64,000 nt of DNA from Ignavibacteria bacterium (GCA_002869275.1 PKTF01000405.1:1-64000); one strand, 5' to 3'. Counted from the stretch's first letter, positions 16,842 through 27,459 are shown. Numbers and translations: made by a program. Notes: a model not told the origin generated them from the letters alone.

Positions 16842-17829
16842 TGGCAGGAAAACCGATCGGACTGGTTTTACTTTGTTCAATAACGTTTTGAAGGCTCTTA
16901 TCGGAAAAGAGCCTTTTTAATTCTCTTCGTTCAGACGCCATTTCAGCCACCTCCGCGGCGAACAGCACGGTCATGCTGGAGTAGTATACCCAGATTGCGG
17001 TTGCGACGATGATGGCATAGGGTCCGTATATCGTTCCGATCTTCCATAGATGTTCGAGATAGTATGCGAATACGAATTTCGCGACGCCCCAGAGCAGTGC
17101 TGCCACGCTGCTCGAAGTGATGATGATGCGGAGTGACATTTTGCGATCCGGCAGCAGATAGAACACAAGACTGAAGAGGATGAAGCTCAGAATGAAGGGC
17201 GAGATGATGTTAATAGCATCGTTGAAAATCCAGGAATCCAGCTGAATACCGAATACGTCATCTCCGATTCCCTTAATAACAGAAATTCCGTAGAGGAATA
17301 CGGTTACGAACACCAGTGCCATCCCGACGATGGACAGCATTGCGAAATCCTTCAGCTTGGAGACAAAGATATTCTTGGTGTCCTGGATGTCGAAGATGCG
17401 GTTGAGTACGGTGCGGAGTGCGGCAAAGAGAGCACTCGAAGTCCAGATGAGACCGATGCCACCGAGCACACCGGCGAGCTGCGATCCGCCGACGAATTCC
17501 TCGATCAGGTTGATGACCATGCCACGGAGCTGTTCACGCTGATACGGAAACAGCTCCAGTTTCTGCAGATAGGTGTCGACCATCTCGATGGCTGCGGCCG
17601 TATCGAGGTAGAAGCCGAGAGCGTAGAACACCAGGAGAATAAGTGGGATGAAGCACAGCAAGGCATTGAAACTGATGCCGGCTGCGGAGAGGAATATATG
17701 GTTGTCCTCCATACGCTCGATGATGCGCACGAGGTACATCCAGATGTCACGCACCCAGCGCAGTGAAATGAAATTACGCAGGGTACGCAAGGCTCCCTCG
17801 CGGGACCTCTGAAGGATAGGTTGTTTCAC
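16804..17829 (-). CDS. YihY/BrkB-family inner membrane protein
   Basis: A 341-residue protein with about six to seven membrane helices and the YihY/BrkB layout (formerly called RNase BN): an amphipathic start, then [18 protein letters not shown], and later [33 protein letters not shown], all typical. Members are thought to be exporters or channels; biochemical function is unsettled. Its start overlaps the purL stop by four bases. The last ~30 codons are charged and cytosolic, and their DNA also contains the terminator of the opposing operon (16891-16918) plus 38 bases of the opposing nuclease gene. Confidence 0.88.
   Translation of the reverse strand: MKQPILQRSREGALRTLRNFISLRWVRDIWMYLVRIIERMEDNHIFLSAAGISFNALLCFIPLILLVFYALGFYLDTAAAIEMVDTYLQKLELFPYQREQLRGMVINLIEEFVGGSQLAGVLGGIGLIWTSSALFAALRTVLNRIFDIQDTKNIFVSKLKDFAMLSIVGMALVFVTVFLYGISVIKGIGDDVFGIQLDSWIFNDAINIISPFILSFILFSLVFYLLPDRKMSLRIIITSSSVAALLWGVAKFVFAYYLEHLWKIGTIYGPYAIIVATAIWVYYSSMTVLFAAEVAEMASERRELKRLFSDKSLQNVIEQSKTSPIGFPAITPDSTTDAEHD
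16891..16918 (+). terminator. Intrinsic terminator of the nfeD-slipin-nuclease operon, inside brkB
   Basis: Perfect 9-bp stem AAGGCTCTT (16891-16899) and AAGAGCCTT (16907-16915) with a 7-base loop, running into a T tract on the plus strand to 16918. It lies 50 bases past the nuclease stop and wholly within the coding sequence of brkB on the other strand, where no T tract follows the stem. Confidence 0.85.
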
Positions 17830-20054
17830 GACTGTTCGAGCAGGCGTTCGAGAGCGCCATCATGAGCGCCCGCCATCTCCGTTATGTCGAGTAGAATGTC
17901 GTTGTTAATATTCAGCGTGCTTCCGCCAACCGCACCGATGATGACAGCCGGGACGTTCGCTTCCCTGGCTTCGGCCAGTATGTTTTCGGCCACGCTCTCA
18001 TCGCAGCCGACGACGACACGAGATTGCGACTCTCCGAAATACAGGGCGTCACGGCGCAACTGCGAAGCATCGAGCTGAATGACTGCTCCGTGGTGCGTCT
18101 TTCCGAGGAAACAGCATTCCGCGAGTGTGACCGCCAGTCCGCCATCCGAAACATCGTGCGCGTTTCGGATCTGTCCTGCACGAATCCGTGCCAGCAGGAA
18201 CTGGTGGAGCCGATGCTCTTCTTCCAGGTCCAGGAACGGTGCATCTCCTCCGATGATGCCATGTCGAGAGGCGAGATACTCACTGCCGTTGATTTCATCG
18301 CGGTTCTGTCCGAGCAGGATGATCACATCTCCGTCATTCTGGAAGGCGGATTGTGTGATGTGGTCGATATGTTCGACAAGACCCAACATGCCGATCACGG
18401 GTGTGGGATACACGGCTCCGTTTGGATTCTCGTTGTAGAAACTGACATTGCCACCGGTGACGGGGGTGTCGAAAACGAGGCAGGCCTCACCCATCCCCGC
18501 ACAGGCTTCTTTGAACTGGTAGTACACTTCGGGTTTGTAGGGATTTCCGAAGTTAAGACAGTTGGTGATGGCCAGCGGTTCACCGCCGGAACACACGACA
18601 TTACGTGCTGCCTCTGCAACTGCGATGGAACCGCCCCTACGAGGATTGAGATAGACGTAACGTCCATTGCAGTCGGTTTTTACCGAAAGAGCCTTGTCGG
18701 TGCCCTTCACGCGGATGACGGCGGCATCAGAACCTGGTCCCATGGCCGTGTTGGTGCGAACCGAGGTGTCGTACTGCTCATATACCCATCGCTTGCTGGC
18801 GATATTCGGCGATGCAAGAAGTTCGAGCAGCGCGCTGTTCATATCAGAGGGTACGGGTATGGACTCCATACGAAAGGCGCCGGTGGTTTCGAGGTAATCA
18901 GGGCGCTTCGTTTCGCGGTGATACACCGGTGCCCCTCCTCCGAGAACGAGACTGTCAGCCGGAACCACTGCCTTGACTTCGCCTTCGCGCCGGATGGTGA
19001 CCATGCCGTCGGCTGTGACGTGTCCGATCGTAACGGCATGAAGATCCCACTTACTGAATATTTCTCGAACGCGCTCTTCATTACCTTTCTTTGCGACGAC
19101 GAGCATACGTTCCTGTGATTCGGAAAGGAGAATTTCATATGCCGACATACCATCTTCGCGGATCGGGACCAGATCGAGATCGAGGTCCATGCCGCTTTCG
19201 CCTTTGGCCGACATCTCACAGGATGAACATGTGATGCCCGCCGCTCCCATGTCCTGAATGCCTACGATCAGGTCTTCCCTGATGATCTCGAGTGTGGCTT
19301 CAAGGAGGAGTTTTTCAGTGAAAGGATCACCGACCTGCACGGAAGGACGTTTTGATTCCGAATCTGCGCTGAGGTCCACGGATGCGAAGGTGGCGCCATG
19401 AATACCGTCGCGACCGGTACTCGATCCGACGATCATGACGGGATTCCCCTCTCCTTCGGCCGTGGCGGAGGCCGTCTGGTCATGGCGCACGATACCGACG
19501 GCCATGGCGTTCACCAGAGGATTTCCCTGATACGAACTGTCGAAATATATTTCTCCCGCGACAGTAGGGACGCCGAAACAATTGCCGTAGTGGCCGATGC
19601 CGCTCACGACACCTTTCACGAGGTACTGGACGCGAGGATTTTCAGGATCACCAAAGCGCAGTGAATCACACGCGGCTACCGGGCGGGCTCCCATTGTAAA
19701 GATATCGCGAAGGATACCGCCGACTCCTGTCGCCGCGCCCTGGAACGGTTCGATGGCTGAGGGGTGATTGTGGCTCTCGATTTTGAATGCAACCGCGATA
19801 CCGTCGCCGATATCGACCAGCCCGGCATTCTCCTCTCCCGCACCGACGAGGAGGCGTCCGCCGCTCCGCGGCAGGGTTTTGATCACCGCGATGGAATTCT
19901 TATATGAGCAATGTTCGCTCCACATCACGCTGTACATGCCCAGTTCGGTATAGGTCGGCGTTCGGCCGAGATAGTCGAGCACCATCTGGTACTCTTCTTC
20001 CGTGAGACCCAGTTCCTTGGCGATATCGAGGGTGACGACAGGTTCCGTGTGCAT
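17826..20054 (-). CDS. purL: Phosphoribosylformylglycinamidine synthase subunit PurL (small type)
   Basis: 742 residues, the usual length of the small PurL that works with separate PurS and PurQ. It converts FGAR to FGAM with ATP and glutamine in purine synthesis. The N-terminal signature [14 protein letters not shown] and [41 protein letters not shown] and the repeated second half ([28 protein letters not shown]) are all in place. The ATG at 20054 was chosen over an upstream frame because it starts with typical PurL sequence and follows CGGAG. It is followed by brkB with a four-base overlap. A terminator at 20145-20180 separates it from the upstream operon. Confidence 0.97.
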   Translation of the reverse strand: MHTEPVVTLDIAKELGLTEEEYQMVLDYLGRTPTYTELGMYSVMWSEHCSYKNSIAVIKTLPRSGGRLLVGAGEENAGLVDIGDGIAVAFKIESHNHPSAIEPFQGAATGVGGILRDIFTMGARPVAACDSLRFGDPENPRVQYLVKGVVSGIGHYGNCFGVPTVAGEIYFDSSYQGNPLVNAMAVGIVRHDQTASATAEGEGNPVMIVGSSTGRDGIHGATFASVDLSADSESKRPSVQVGDPFTEKLLLEATLEIIREDLIVGIQDMGAAGITCSSCEMSAKGESGMDLDLDLVPIREDGMSAYEILLSESQERMLVVAKKGNEERVREIFSKWDLHAVTIGHVTADGMVTIRREGEVKAVVPADSLVLGGGAPVYHRETKRPDYLETTGAFRMESIPVPSDMNSALLELLASPNIASKRWVYEQYDTSVRTNTAMGPGSDAAVIRVKGTDKALSVKTDCNGRYVYLNPRRGGSIAVAEAARNVVCSGGEPLAITNCLNFGNPYKPEVYYQFKEACAGMGEACLVFDTPVTGGNVSFYNENPNGAVYPTPVIGMLGLVEHIDHITQSAFQNDGDVIILLGQNRDEINGSEYLASRHGIIGGDAPFLDLEEEHRLHQFLLARIRAGQIRNAHDVSDGGLAVTLAECCFLGKTHHGAVIQLDASQLRRDALYFGESQSRVVVGCDESVAENILAEAREANVPAVIIGAVGGSTLNINNDILLDITEMAGAHDGALERLLEQS

Positions 20055-20144
20055 GTGTGTAGCTCCGAGGGATTGGCGGATGGTCGGGGTGATTGTATTC
20101 ACCGGTAAAAATGAAAAATACGAAGCAGGCCGGACAATCCCTTG

Positions 20145-20180
20145 AAAAAAAACCGCACGCTCCATGATGGGAGCGTGCGG
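20145..20180 (-). terminator. Intrinsic terminator after the SGNH lipoprotein gene
   Basis: Perfect 11-bp GC-rich stem CCGCACGCTCC (20153-20163) and GGAGCGTGCGG (20170-20180), 6-base loop, followed on the minus strand by eight T residues (20152-20145). It ends the accC-biotin carrier-fadL-SGNH operon before purL. Confidence 0.93.
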
Positions 20181-20206
20181 CAGGAACATGGATCCGTCGT
20201 GTGCGC

Positions 20207-21565
20207 TTATTGCACGCCGAAGATACGATGGAAATCCGTGGGGAAATCGACGGACAGCCGCCAGGGCACGACGCCGCGCTTGCCCATTCCGCTGGGAGCG
20301 GTGAACCCGGGAACGGTATTCGGGGCAATCATACGGATATTCGCACCGTAGGCACTGTTCATTGCATCGATGAAATAATTCGCAACCAGGGCGTTTCCTC
20401 GCGGCATCAGATGCACGCCGTCAAGGCTGAAGACGCCGCCGGTGATGTAATTGCTGGTGTAGGTCTCGCCTGCGACTTTGACCCCACCCGAGTTCAGATC
20501 ACTCATCAGCTGATTGACATCGACAAGAACGTACCCGTGAGCGGCTGCTTCCTGTTCGAGAATCATATTGAACTTTTCGACTGCATCTTCAGCGATGGCC
20601 ACCTCGGCTGCGTCCAGTACGTACTGTGACGGCAGAGGGTTATTCGGATGGAGTCCGACGCCCTTGAGCAGTTCAGCCTGGGCAGTGAGGAGCACGTAAT
20701 CGTTTTCACCGACGGCTGCGACATTGTCGCTGCTGGTGTGATAGTAGATATCGAGCATCTGCTCGGGGTTTGTCGGATTGGGTATCTTTCGAGGCACGGT
20801 GAAGAACAACGGGTTCTTCGTCACATTCGGAATGTTCCCCACGAGGACCTTCGCATCGGGAATCGACAGCTTCATCAAACCGAACGCCTTCTTGATGAAT
20901 TCATCAAACACCGCACGCTCTGTTGGCATTGTCCCACGCGGATGTCCGCCGACACCGATATTCGTGCCGCGGGTGCCACCGGAGGCGGCATATCCGAAGA
21001 CGTCGTTGCAACCGAACCAAAAGGTCATCAGGGTCGGCTGAAGTGCGATGGCCTGATCGAGCACCGATTTCCCGAATACAGACTGATCTCGCAGAACCAG
21101 TGCATAGAAAGGATTAGCGCGCTGTGTGCCGCGGACGACGGCATCAGACGTATCGATCGCATCGGCGAGGATGGATCCGGGAATTCCGAGATTGTGATAC
21201 GGCTTGAGATGCGTGGTCATGTTGGTCGGATACGCCAGATTCGCTCCGTTGTAAGTGATGACCGGCTGACCATTTATAATCTGCTGCAGCAGCATGAGAT
21301 CGCCGGTACCGGGATATGCGATAGTCGGCTGCACGAATTCCGCCGTGCCGATCTGCTGCGCGATCAGGTTGGGGAAACTGTACATCTGTGCTTCTTCAAA
21401 GAGAGCGCCGGACTGGTAGCCTGCGGTCAGGCTGTTACCGACTGCCACATAGACGGAGGCGTCGATGCTTCCGTTAGAGGGATCTCCAATCGGGGCATCT
21501 TCATCACAGGCCGTGAAGGTCATCGAAAGAATCGCGATTCCGAGCAAGAGTATAAGGTGTTTCAT
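20207..21565 (-). CDS. SGNH/GDSL hydrolase-like lipoprotein
   Basis: 452 residues with a lipoprotein signal ([20 protein letters not shown], Cys20). Block I reads [12 protein letters not shown], the GNSLTAG variant common in Bacteroidota lipoproteins, with Asn where classical enzymes have Asp. FGCNDVFGY forms the block III region, and [14 protein letters not shown] gives the Asp-His pair. It is probably a surface esterase or lipase anchored to the outer membrane. The ATG at 21565 has a very strong GAGGAGG at 6 bases, which settles the start; the upstream porin stops 10 bases before. It is the last gene of the acyl-CoA carboxylase/FadL operon. Confidence 0.85.
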   Translation of the reverse strand: MKHLILLLGIAILSMTFTACDEDAPIGDPSNGSIDASVYVAVGNSLTAGYQSGALFEEAQMYSFPNLIAQQIGTAEFVQPTIAYPGTGDLMLLQQIINGQPVITYNGANLAYPTNMTTHLKPYHNLGIPGSILADAIDTSDAVVRGTQRANPFYALVLRDQSVFGKSVLDQAIALQPTLMTFWFGCNDVFGYAASGGTRGTNIGVGGHPRGTMPTERAVFDEFIKKAFGLMKLSIPDAKVLVGNIPNVTKNPLFFTVPRKIPNPTNPEQMLDIYYHTSSDNVAAVGENDYVLLTAQAELLKGVGLHPNNPLPSQYVLDAAEVAIAEDAVEKFNMILEQEAAAHGYVLVDVNQLMSDLNSGGVKVAGETYTSNYITGGVFSLDGVHLMPRGNALVANYFIDAMNSAYGANIRMIAPNTVPGFTAPSGMGKRGVVPWRLSVDFPTDFHRIFGVQ

Positions 21566-21575
21566 GGTATCCTCC

Positions 21576-22850
21576 TCAGAACGCATAGGTGATGTTGAGA
21601 GCAAAAAGGTCCACGCCGCCACTGTACTTGCCGTTCATATGCACGCCTTCGTCATAGGTCGTCGCTTCGGTGATGCGGTCGATGAAGATCAGGTGCAGGT
21701 ACGCGGCATCGAGACGGATGTTCGGCAGAACATCGAGTCCGACACCGATGTTCAAACCATGGCGGTCCGAATCCGGAAGCAGCGGTTCAAGGCTCTTATC
21801 CGGGACAGGGTTGTTGTCGAAGAAGTATCCTCCACGCAGGGCGATGCCTGTCGCGGGGATGCGGTATTCGAGACCGAATCGGGCGATAAACGTATTTTCG
21901 TAATCCTTCGGGGATGCGACATCGCTCTGTGCGACGCCGGGTGTATTGGCGGCATCCGTCGAAAAATCGATGGCAAGCTCATCATACGATGACCAGCCGA
22001 TGAACTGATAGTCAAATTCGAGGTCGAAGTTCTCGATCGGTGACCAGGCAACGCCGGCGAACCATGTTTCGGGCAGTGTCAATCCCGTAGTGACATCGCC
22101 TCCAGGGAACAGGGCCTGCAGTGTGGTCGGTGCGTGAAAATCAGATGTACCTTCGAAATCAAGTTCCGTTTCGCTGCGGTACGTGAAACCGACCGACACG
22201 TTTTCGATAGGACGGAAAAGGATCCCGGCATTGAAACTGTAGCCCAGGTCGCCGTCTCCCTCGAGTTCGAGATCGAGTTCCGTGTCGAAATTCGTAACTG
22301 CCCGGCGGAGCATCACGTTGGATATGACGATGTTTGCGCCGACACCAACGGAAATCATGTCGTTGATGGCATAAGAAACCGTCGGCATGATGAAGAAGGT
22401 CTGGAGTTCGATCTCCCGGGTGACGGATCGTCCGATCCAGTCATCATCCCATTCCGTACCGAGACCGAAGGGTGTGGTCACGCCGATACCGATCGCGAGG
22501 CCCTTCAGCGCTCCATCGTTCCATGTGTTGGTGATGTAGAGATTGGGAGGTGTGAAGACGTTATTATTCATCTCCCACTTCTCATTGCTGTTCAGGTTGC
22601 TCGGACCATAATACGTATACGACGGTGCGATGATCGTTGCACCTGCCATGATCTGCGTTCCACGCTGGAATGACAATCCGGCCGGGTTGAAGAAAAGAGC
22701 CGACGGATCATTCGCTCGCGCGGCGAACGCCCCCGCCTGTGCCATTGCGCGCGCTCCATGCTCGTTGAGCTGGAAACCACCGGCCGCGGCCTGCGATGTC
22801 AGCACCACGCTCAGCAGGAGCACTGTGGAAACGGTCACACGTAGCTTCAC
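21576..22850 (-). CDS. OmpP1/FadL-family outer membrane transporter
   Basis: 424 residues. A signal peptide (about 1-24, ending AAA) is followed by GGFQLNEHGARAMAQAGAFAARANDPSALFFNPAGLS, split here over the hallmark FadL start: GFxLxExgaxxxgxaxAgxA...D.saxxxNPAG. The rest alternates as outer-membrane beta strands and ends with Phe (ALNITYAF), as beta-barrels do. The family imports long-chain fatty acids and other hydrophobic compounds. The GTG at 22850 is chosen because GGAGG sits 5 bases upstream; starts further up would overlap that ribosome site. It lies 25 bases after the biotin carrier gene. Confidence 0.92.
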   Translation of the reverse strand: MKLRVTVSTVLLLSVVLTSQAAAGGFQLNEHGARAMAQAGAFAARANDPSALFFNPAGLSFQRGTQIMAGATIIAPSYTYYGPSNLNSNEKWEMNNNVFTPPNLYITNTWNDGALKGLAIGIGVTTPFGLGTEWDDDWIGRSVTREIELQTFFIMPTVSYAINDMISVGVGANIVISNVMLRRAVTNFDTELDLELEGDGDLGYSFNAGILFRPIENVSVGFTYRSETELDFEGTSDFHAPTTLQALFPGGDVTTGLTLPETWFAGVAWSPIENFDLEFDYQFIGWSSYDELAIDFSTDAANTPGVAQSDVASPKDYENTFIARFGLEYRIPATGIALRGGYFFDNNPVPDKSLEPLLPDSDRHGLNIGVGLDVLPNIRLDAAYLHLIFIDRITEATTYDEGVHMNGKYSGGVDLFALNITYAF

Positions 22851-22875
22851 ATTGACCTCCAATAAGGTGAAAGAA

Positions 22876-23382
22876 TCAAGAGATATCTATGAGAACAGTG
22901 TTTTTTTCCACAGCGTCAGCCTCCTTTACACGGATGGCCTTGACAATTCCGGCCGATGGGGCCTTGATTTCGTTTTCCATTTTCATTGCTTCGAGAATGA
23001 TGACACCCTGCCCCGCTTCGATGAGCTCTCCTTCGGTAACCATGATACGCGTGATTTTTCCGGGCATCGGCGATCGGACCGTCGCCGACTGAAGCTGCGT
23101 CGCTTTCCCGATCTGGAAGGATTTCATCAAGGCCGTTTTTTCATCCTCGAGTTCGACAGACATTCCTTTCCCGTTAACCGTAACATGATACTGCGGTTCG
23201 TCGTCTGAGGTCGGAACAGCGTAGGTAGCGTAGCTTTTGCGATTGAATCGGTACATCACACCGTCATTGACGACGTATCGCTCCGCGTCAAACGGTTTTC
23301 CGTTGATGAGGAGGGTATCCTCCTCGCTGCGTTCAACGCGATATTCGCGTCCATTGATATAGACCGTATACACGACGCTCAT
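22876..23382 (-). CDS. Biotin carboxyl carrier protein of an acyl-CoA carboxylase
   Basis: 168 residues. The C-terminal biotinyl domain (about 98-168) has EAMKMENEI with the biotin-accepting Lys134. The first ~95 residues form a beta-rich module (YTVYINGREYRVE...YHVTVNGKGMSVELED) like the BT domain that docks the carrier in propionyl-/acyl-CoA carboxylases. That points to an acyl-CoA carboxylase rather than the AccB of fatty-acid synthesis. It overlaps the biotin carboxylase gene by four bases. The matching carboxyltransferase is probably the gene at 60629-62281. Confidence 0.9.
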   Translation of the reverse strand: MSVVYTVYINGREYRVERSEEDTLLINGKPFDAERYVVNDGVMYRFNRKSYATYAVPTSDDEPQYHVTVNGKGMSVELEDEKTALMKSFQIGKATQLQSATVRSPMPGKITRIMVTEGELIEAGQGVIILEAMKMENEIKAPSAGIVKAIRVKEADAVEKNTVLIDIS

Positions 23383-24896
23383 CTGCTCCCTCCTCCTCGG
23401 TTGCGCAATGCCCAGGGCGAACAGCGTCCTATCTGCAAGCCTCCGTTGCTCTTTCCGGCCGCGGAGAGTTCCCAGCGCTCATGCTGTTCGATGGCCGCGA
23501 GGGCGGCCGCGATTTCCTCGTCTTCGGTGGGCTCTGGAAGGTCTTCAGGCCGGAAATGCACCTGTACGAAATCGATCTGGAAATCCCCATCGATGAACTT
23601 CGGATGCTCCATGACGAAACGGCAGAAGGGAATCGTTGTTTCAATACCGTGAATGACATATTCGTCCAATGCACGACGCATTTTACGGATGGCGTCCATG
23701 CGATCCATCCCCCATACGACGAGTTTGGCAAACATGGGATCATAGTGGATCGAAATTTCGCTTCCTTCCAGAATGCCTGAATCATCGCGCACACCGAATC
23801 CCTGCGCCGGTCGGCAGGCCATCACGATGCCGGTGTCGGGCAGGAAGTTGTTGCGGACATCCTCTGCGCAGAGCCGGCATTCAATGGCATGTCCCTGCAG
23901 CCGAATATCGTCCTGCGTAAACGGCAAGGGCTTCTGTTCCGCCACGAGGATCTGCATCTTCACGAGATCGATGCCGGTCACAAGTTCGGTCACGGGATGC
24001 TCTACCTGAAGTCTCGTGTTCATCTCCAGGAAATAGAAATCCCGATTTTCATCGATGAGAAATTCGATGGTCCCAGCATTCACATAGCTGCAAGCTCGTG
24101 CGGCGTCCACTGCAGCCTGACCCATACGTGCGCGCAATTCCGCATCCACGATGGCGGAGGGGCTCTCCTCTACCACTTTCTGATGCCGTCGTTGAATCGA
24201 GCATTCGCGTTCACCGAGATGCACGATGGAGCCCTGTGCGTCGGCGAGGACCTGGATCTCGATGTGACGCGGTTTCACGACAAATTTTTCGATGTACACG
24301 CGATCATCGCCGAAGGCTGAACGGGCCTCGTTCTGTGCGGACTCGAGCGCTTTTCTCAGGTCTTCAGGTCGCTCGACGACGCGCATGCCTTTTCCACCGC
24401 CGCCTGCGGCTGCTTTCAGCAGAATCGGGTAGCCTACTTCCAGGGCGGTCTTTTCGGCTTCTTCGGGGGATGTGACGGCGCTCTCCGTTCCCGGGACGAC
24501 GGGCACGCCGCGTGCGATCATGAGCTTCCGTGCTGAGGTCTTGTCACCCATGGTCTCTATGGCACTCGCGGGCGGACCAATAAAGATCAGGCCGGCTTTC
24601 TCAACGGCACGCGCGAAGCCGGCGTTTTCGGAAAGGAAGCCATATCCTGGATGGATGGCATCGCAGTTGGCGCTCCGGGCGGTGTCAATAATGACATCCT
24701 GGCGCAGGTAACTCTGGTTCGACGGAGCGGGGCCGATCAGCCAGGCCTCGTCGGCATAACGGACGTGAGGCGAAGCGGCATCGGCCTCGGAGTACACCGC
24801 AACCGTACGTATCCCGAGTTCCTTACAGGCACGGATGATGCGTACAGCTATTTCCCCTCTATTCGCTACTAGAATAGATCGTATTGATTGACTCAC
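23379..24896 (-). CDS. Biotin carboxylase subunit of acyl-CoA carboxylase
   Basis: 505 residues, an ATP-grasp enzyme that carboxylates biotin with bicarbonate and ATP. Landmarks: ILVANRGEIAVRI start, the glycine-rich loop KAAAGGGGKGMR, IQRRHQKVVEE, and the active-site FLEMNTRLQVEHPVTE. About 50 residues beyond the usual core (PEPTEDEEIAAAL...) probably help hold the carrier. Start is GTG at 24896 (VSQSIRSILVANRG). A predicted promoter at 24933-24961 gives a leader of about 30 bases. It is the first gene of the operon that also contains the carrier, the FadL porin and the SGNH lipoprotein. Confidence 0.95.
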   Translation of the reverse strand: MSQSIRSILVANRGEIAVRIIRACKELGIRTVAVYSEADAASPHVRYADEAWLIGPAPSNQSYLRQDVIIDTARSANCDAIHPGYGFLSENAGFARAVEKAGLIFIGPPASAIETMGDKTSARKLMIARGVPVVPGTESAVTSPEEAEKTALEVGYPILLKAAAGGGGKGMRVVERPEDLRKALESAQNEARSAFGDDRVYIEKFVVKPRHIEIQVLADAQGSIVHLGERECSIQRRHQKVVEESPSAIVDAELRARMGQAAVDAARACSYVNAGTIEFLIDENRDFYFLEMNTRLQVEHPVTELVTGIDLVKMQILVAEQKPLPFTQDDIRLQGHAIECRLCAEDVRNNFLPDTGIVMACRPAQGFGVRDDSGILEGSEISIHYDPMFAKLVVWGMDRMDAIRKMRRALDEYVIHGIETTIPFCRFVMEHPKFIDGDFQIDFVQVHFRPEDLPEPTEDEEIAAALAAIEQHERWELSAAGKSNGGLQIGRCSPWALRNRGGGSR

Positions 24897-24932
24897 GCTA
24901 GGTTGCGCTTGTGGCAGGTAATGTCAGGAAAA

Positions 24933-24961
24933 ATAATACATAATCACCAAGGCAATTACAA
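24933..24961 (-). promoter_or_regulatory. Predicted sigma-70-type promoter of the biotin carboxylase operon
   Basis: On the minus strand TTGTAA (24961-24956), a 17-base spacer and TATTAT (24938-24933), five of six matches to the consensus -10. It lies in the 103-base gap between mutS2 and the carboxylase gene. Confidence 0.6.
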
Positions 24962-24999
24962 GGAAGCACCGCACCGATGTCACGCCGTTGATGCGGTCG

Positions 25000-27393
25000 T
25001 CACGATTCGCGGAACAGCACCTTGGTCATGCCGGAGCCGCCTTCATTCCACTCACCAAGGGCGAAACTCTGGACAAAAGACAGATCCTTGAGATAGGAAT
25101 GCACACGCTTTCGCAGCGCTCCTGTTCCCTTGCCGTGAATAATTTCGACCATACTCATCCCGGATGACCACGCATCCGAGAGAAAACGATCAATTTCGCT
25201 GATCGCTTCGTCGCCGTACATCCCCCTCACGTCGATGGAGTTCGAGTCGATGGGCTCTTCAAGATGCTGTGTCGCGACAAGCTTCCGGGCCTCCTTCCGC
25301 CCTATTTTTCTCAGGGAGCCAAGATCGAGCTTCATTTTCATGCTCCCGAATGCCACGGTGACCTTGCCGTCATGCGGCTCCTCGATGGCGATCCCTTTCG
25401 TGGTTGGATTGTCGCGCATCGCCACTTCGTCTCCAGAATGAATTTCAGCGTTGTCGATACCCTCCGGTACAGCGGCTTCGGGCCGGGTGTCTTCAAGCGC
25501 TTTCTCTATTTCTACACGCTTCGAAGTTACGCGTTCACGCGCTGTGCGAATTGCTTCCTTCGAAGCCTGTTCCTCGCGAATCTCGCGAATGGCATCTTCG
25601 ACAGAGGCGTTCGCTTCGGCGAGCAGCTTTTCCGCCTGCTCCAGCGCACCCCGCTTCATCTGCTTTGCCTCCTGTTTTAAGCCCTTCACCTTGGCCGTGT
25701 ACTCGGTGACAAGTGCCTCGTATTTCTCCTCGCTCTGCTCTGTCTTGCGAAGTCGAATTCCCAGATCCTGCGACTGGCGCTCAACTTCCGCAAGAAGCTG
25801 TTCGAGAGCATCAGACTGCGTTCCGATGATTTCACGGGCTCGGTCGATGATGCGTGTATCCATTCCGTGTCTTCTCGTGATCTCGAAGGCATAGCTGCTG
25901 CCGGGGAGACCAGGACGAAAGACATACGTCGGCTGCAGTGTTTTCAAATCGAATTCCATGGCGGCATTCATCATGCGTTCCTGCTCATGTGCGAACGCTT
26001 TGAGCATGCCGTGATGGGTGGTTGCGATGACATGAGCCGATACGGCTGTGAGACGCTGCAGGATAGACGCTCCGAGTGCGCTCCCTTCCGCAGGGTCTGT
26101 TCCAGTGCCGATCTCATCGATCAGCACAAGCGAGCGGTCGGAGGCGTGATCGATAATATGAGCCAGGCGGCTCACGTGGGAGCTGAAAGTACTCAGGTCG
26201 TTCTCCACGGACTGTTCATCACCGATATCCACAAAGATGCTTTCGTACATCGGAAATTCGCTTGATTCGTCACAGGGCACCGGAATACCGCTCTGCACCA
26301 TGAGCGCACAGAGTCCGGCTGTTTTCATCGTGATGCTCTTCCCGCCTGCATTGGGACCGGTAATAATGATTGTCGACGCATCTTCACCAAGTGTGAGGTC
26401 CAGCGGAACAACATCCGGTGACTTTTTGTGCAATAGGAGCAGAGGGTGACGCGTATGCTTTAAGACGAGAGGTCCGTCGAGTTTAACGTTCGGACTGGCG
26501 CCCATCGATTCCTTGCCGTATCGTGCACGCGCATAGAGACTGTCGATGTCTCCCAGCAGTTCGATGCTGCGCTGCAGAGCGGCGACCGTACCACGCAGAC
26601 GACCGGTCAGCTCGGTGAGGATGTTGTTGACCTCACGGATTTCAGCGAACTGCAGGTCACGGATCTCGTTATTGAGGTCGAGTGTTTCCGTAGGTTCGAT
26701 ATACACTGTCTGACCCGTGGCCGAGGTGGAGTGTATGAAGCCCTGGATCTGTCGCTTGTATTCCACCTTGACTGGCAGCACCATGCGTCCATCGCGCATC
26801 GTGACCAGTTCCTCCATCACCATGTCGTCGTCTGAAACCCGTTTGAGTATTCCTTCCATCCTGCGGCGCAGCTGACCGGATTTCTCGATGATCTCGCGTC
26901 GTATGGCACGTAATTCCTTGCTGGCGCTGTCTTTGACTCCCCCCTCGTCGTCGACGACACGGTCGATATGAAATTCCAGCATTTTGTCTTCGTGCAGTTC
27001 GGCCGCGAGTTTCGCCAGCAGAGGGCTGCGATCCGATCTCTTGCTAAGGAATGTCTTTATTTTACGTGAGACGGTCAGGGTGTGCAGCAGGTAACGAAAG
27101 TCCTCCGCGGCGATGACACTTCCCTCCTTCGCCGCGCGATGAAGCGCTGAGCGCGTATCTTCGAGACGCTCCAGAGGCGGGCCGTCGTCTCCATCGAGCA
27201 AGGCTCGCATCTCATCGACACGGGCAAGCTCGTCACGGACGAGTGCGAATACGGCGGAAGGCAGCAGACTGCCGATCCGTTCCTTCCCGTATTCCGAAAC
27301 GCAGTAACCTGCGATATGAGTGATCATGCGATCAAATTGGAGGGTGGCGATTGCATCGCCGAAAGCTGACTGTTCAGGCACGGTTTGTTCCAT
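25000..27393 (-). CDS. mutS2: Endonuclease MutS2
   Basis: 797 residues, normal length for MutS2. The ATPase core has Walker A GPNAGGKS (346-353), a Walker B around LVLIDEIGTGTDPAEGSALG and ATTHHGMLKAFA. A long coiled region (about 520-640) follows, then a KOW-like segment and the C-terminal Smr nuclease domain with SIDVRGMYGDEAISEIDRFL and IIHGKGTGALRKRVHSYL. MutS2 suppresses recombination and, in some bacteria, resolves collided ribosomes. It stands between a terminator (27407-27437) and the biotin carboxylase promoter, so it is probably transcribed alone or by read-through. Confidence 0.97.
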   Translation of the reverse strand: MEQTVPEQSAFGDAIATLQFDRMITHIAGYCVSEYGKERIGSLLPSAVFALVRDELARVDEMRALLDGDDGPPLERLEDTRSALHRAAKEGSVIAAEDFRYLLHTLTVSRKIKTFLSKRSDRSPLLAKLAAELHEDKMLEFHIDRVVDDEGGVKDSASKELRAIRREIIEKSGQLRRRMEGILKRVSDDDMVMEELVTMRDGRMVLPVKVEYKRQIQGFIHSTSATGQTVYIEPTETLDLNNEIRDLQFAEIREVNNILTELTGRLRGTVAALQRSIELLGDIDSLYARARYGKESMGASPNVKLDGPLVLKHTRHPLLLLHKKSPDVVPLDLTLGEDASTIIITGPNAGGKSITMKTAGLCALMVQSGIPVPCDESSEFPMYESIFVDIGDEQSVENDLSTFSSHVSRLAHIIDHASDRSLVLIDEIGTGTDPAEGSALGASILQRLTAVSAHVIATTHHGMLKAFAHEQERMMNAAMEFDLKTLQPTYVFRPGLPGSSYAFEITRRHGMDTRIIDRAREIIGTQSDALEQLLAEVERQSQDLGIRLRKTEQSEEKYEALVTEYTAKVKGLKQEAKQMKRGALEQAEKLLAEANASVEDAIREIREEQASKEAIRTARERVTSKRVEIEKALEDTRPEAAVPEGIDNAEIHSGDEVAMRDNPTTKGIAIEEPHDGKVTVAFGSMKMKLDLGSLRKIGRKEARKLVATQHLEEPIDSNSIDVRGMYGDEAISEIDRFLSDAWSSGMSMVEIIHGKGTGALRKRVHSYLKDLSFVQSFALGEWNEGGSGMTKVLFRES

Positions 27394-27406
27394 CGTGACA
27401 GAAAAT

Positions 27407-27437
27407 AAAAAGGCAAACGTCGATAGACGTTTGCCTT
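27407..27437 (-). terminator. Intrinsic terminator of the exbB-exbD-exbD operon
   Basis: Perfect 12-bp stem AAGGCAAACGTC (27410-27421) and GACGTTTGCCTT (27426-27437) with a GATA tetraloop. On the minus strand the stem runs into TTTTATTTT. It sits in the 66-base gap between the last exbD and mutS2. Confidence 0.9.
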
Positions 27438-27459
27438 TGTTCGACGTACGATACGTGTA

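Noticed and set aside
18024-19118. A 364-codon plus-strand open frame
   Set aside because: Antisense to purL, without ribosome site or family resemblance.
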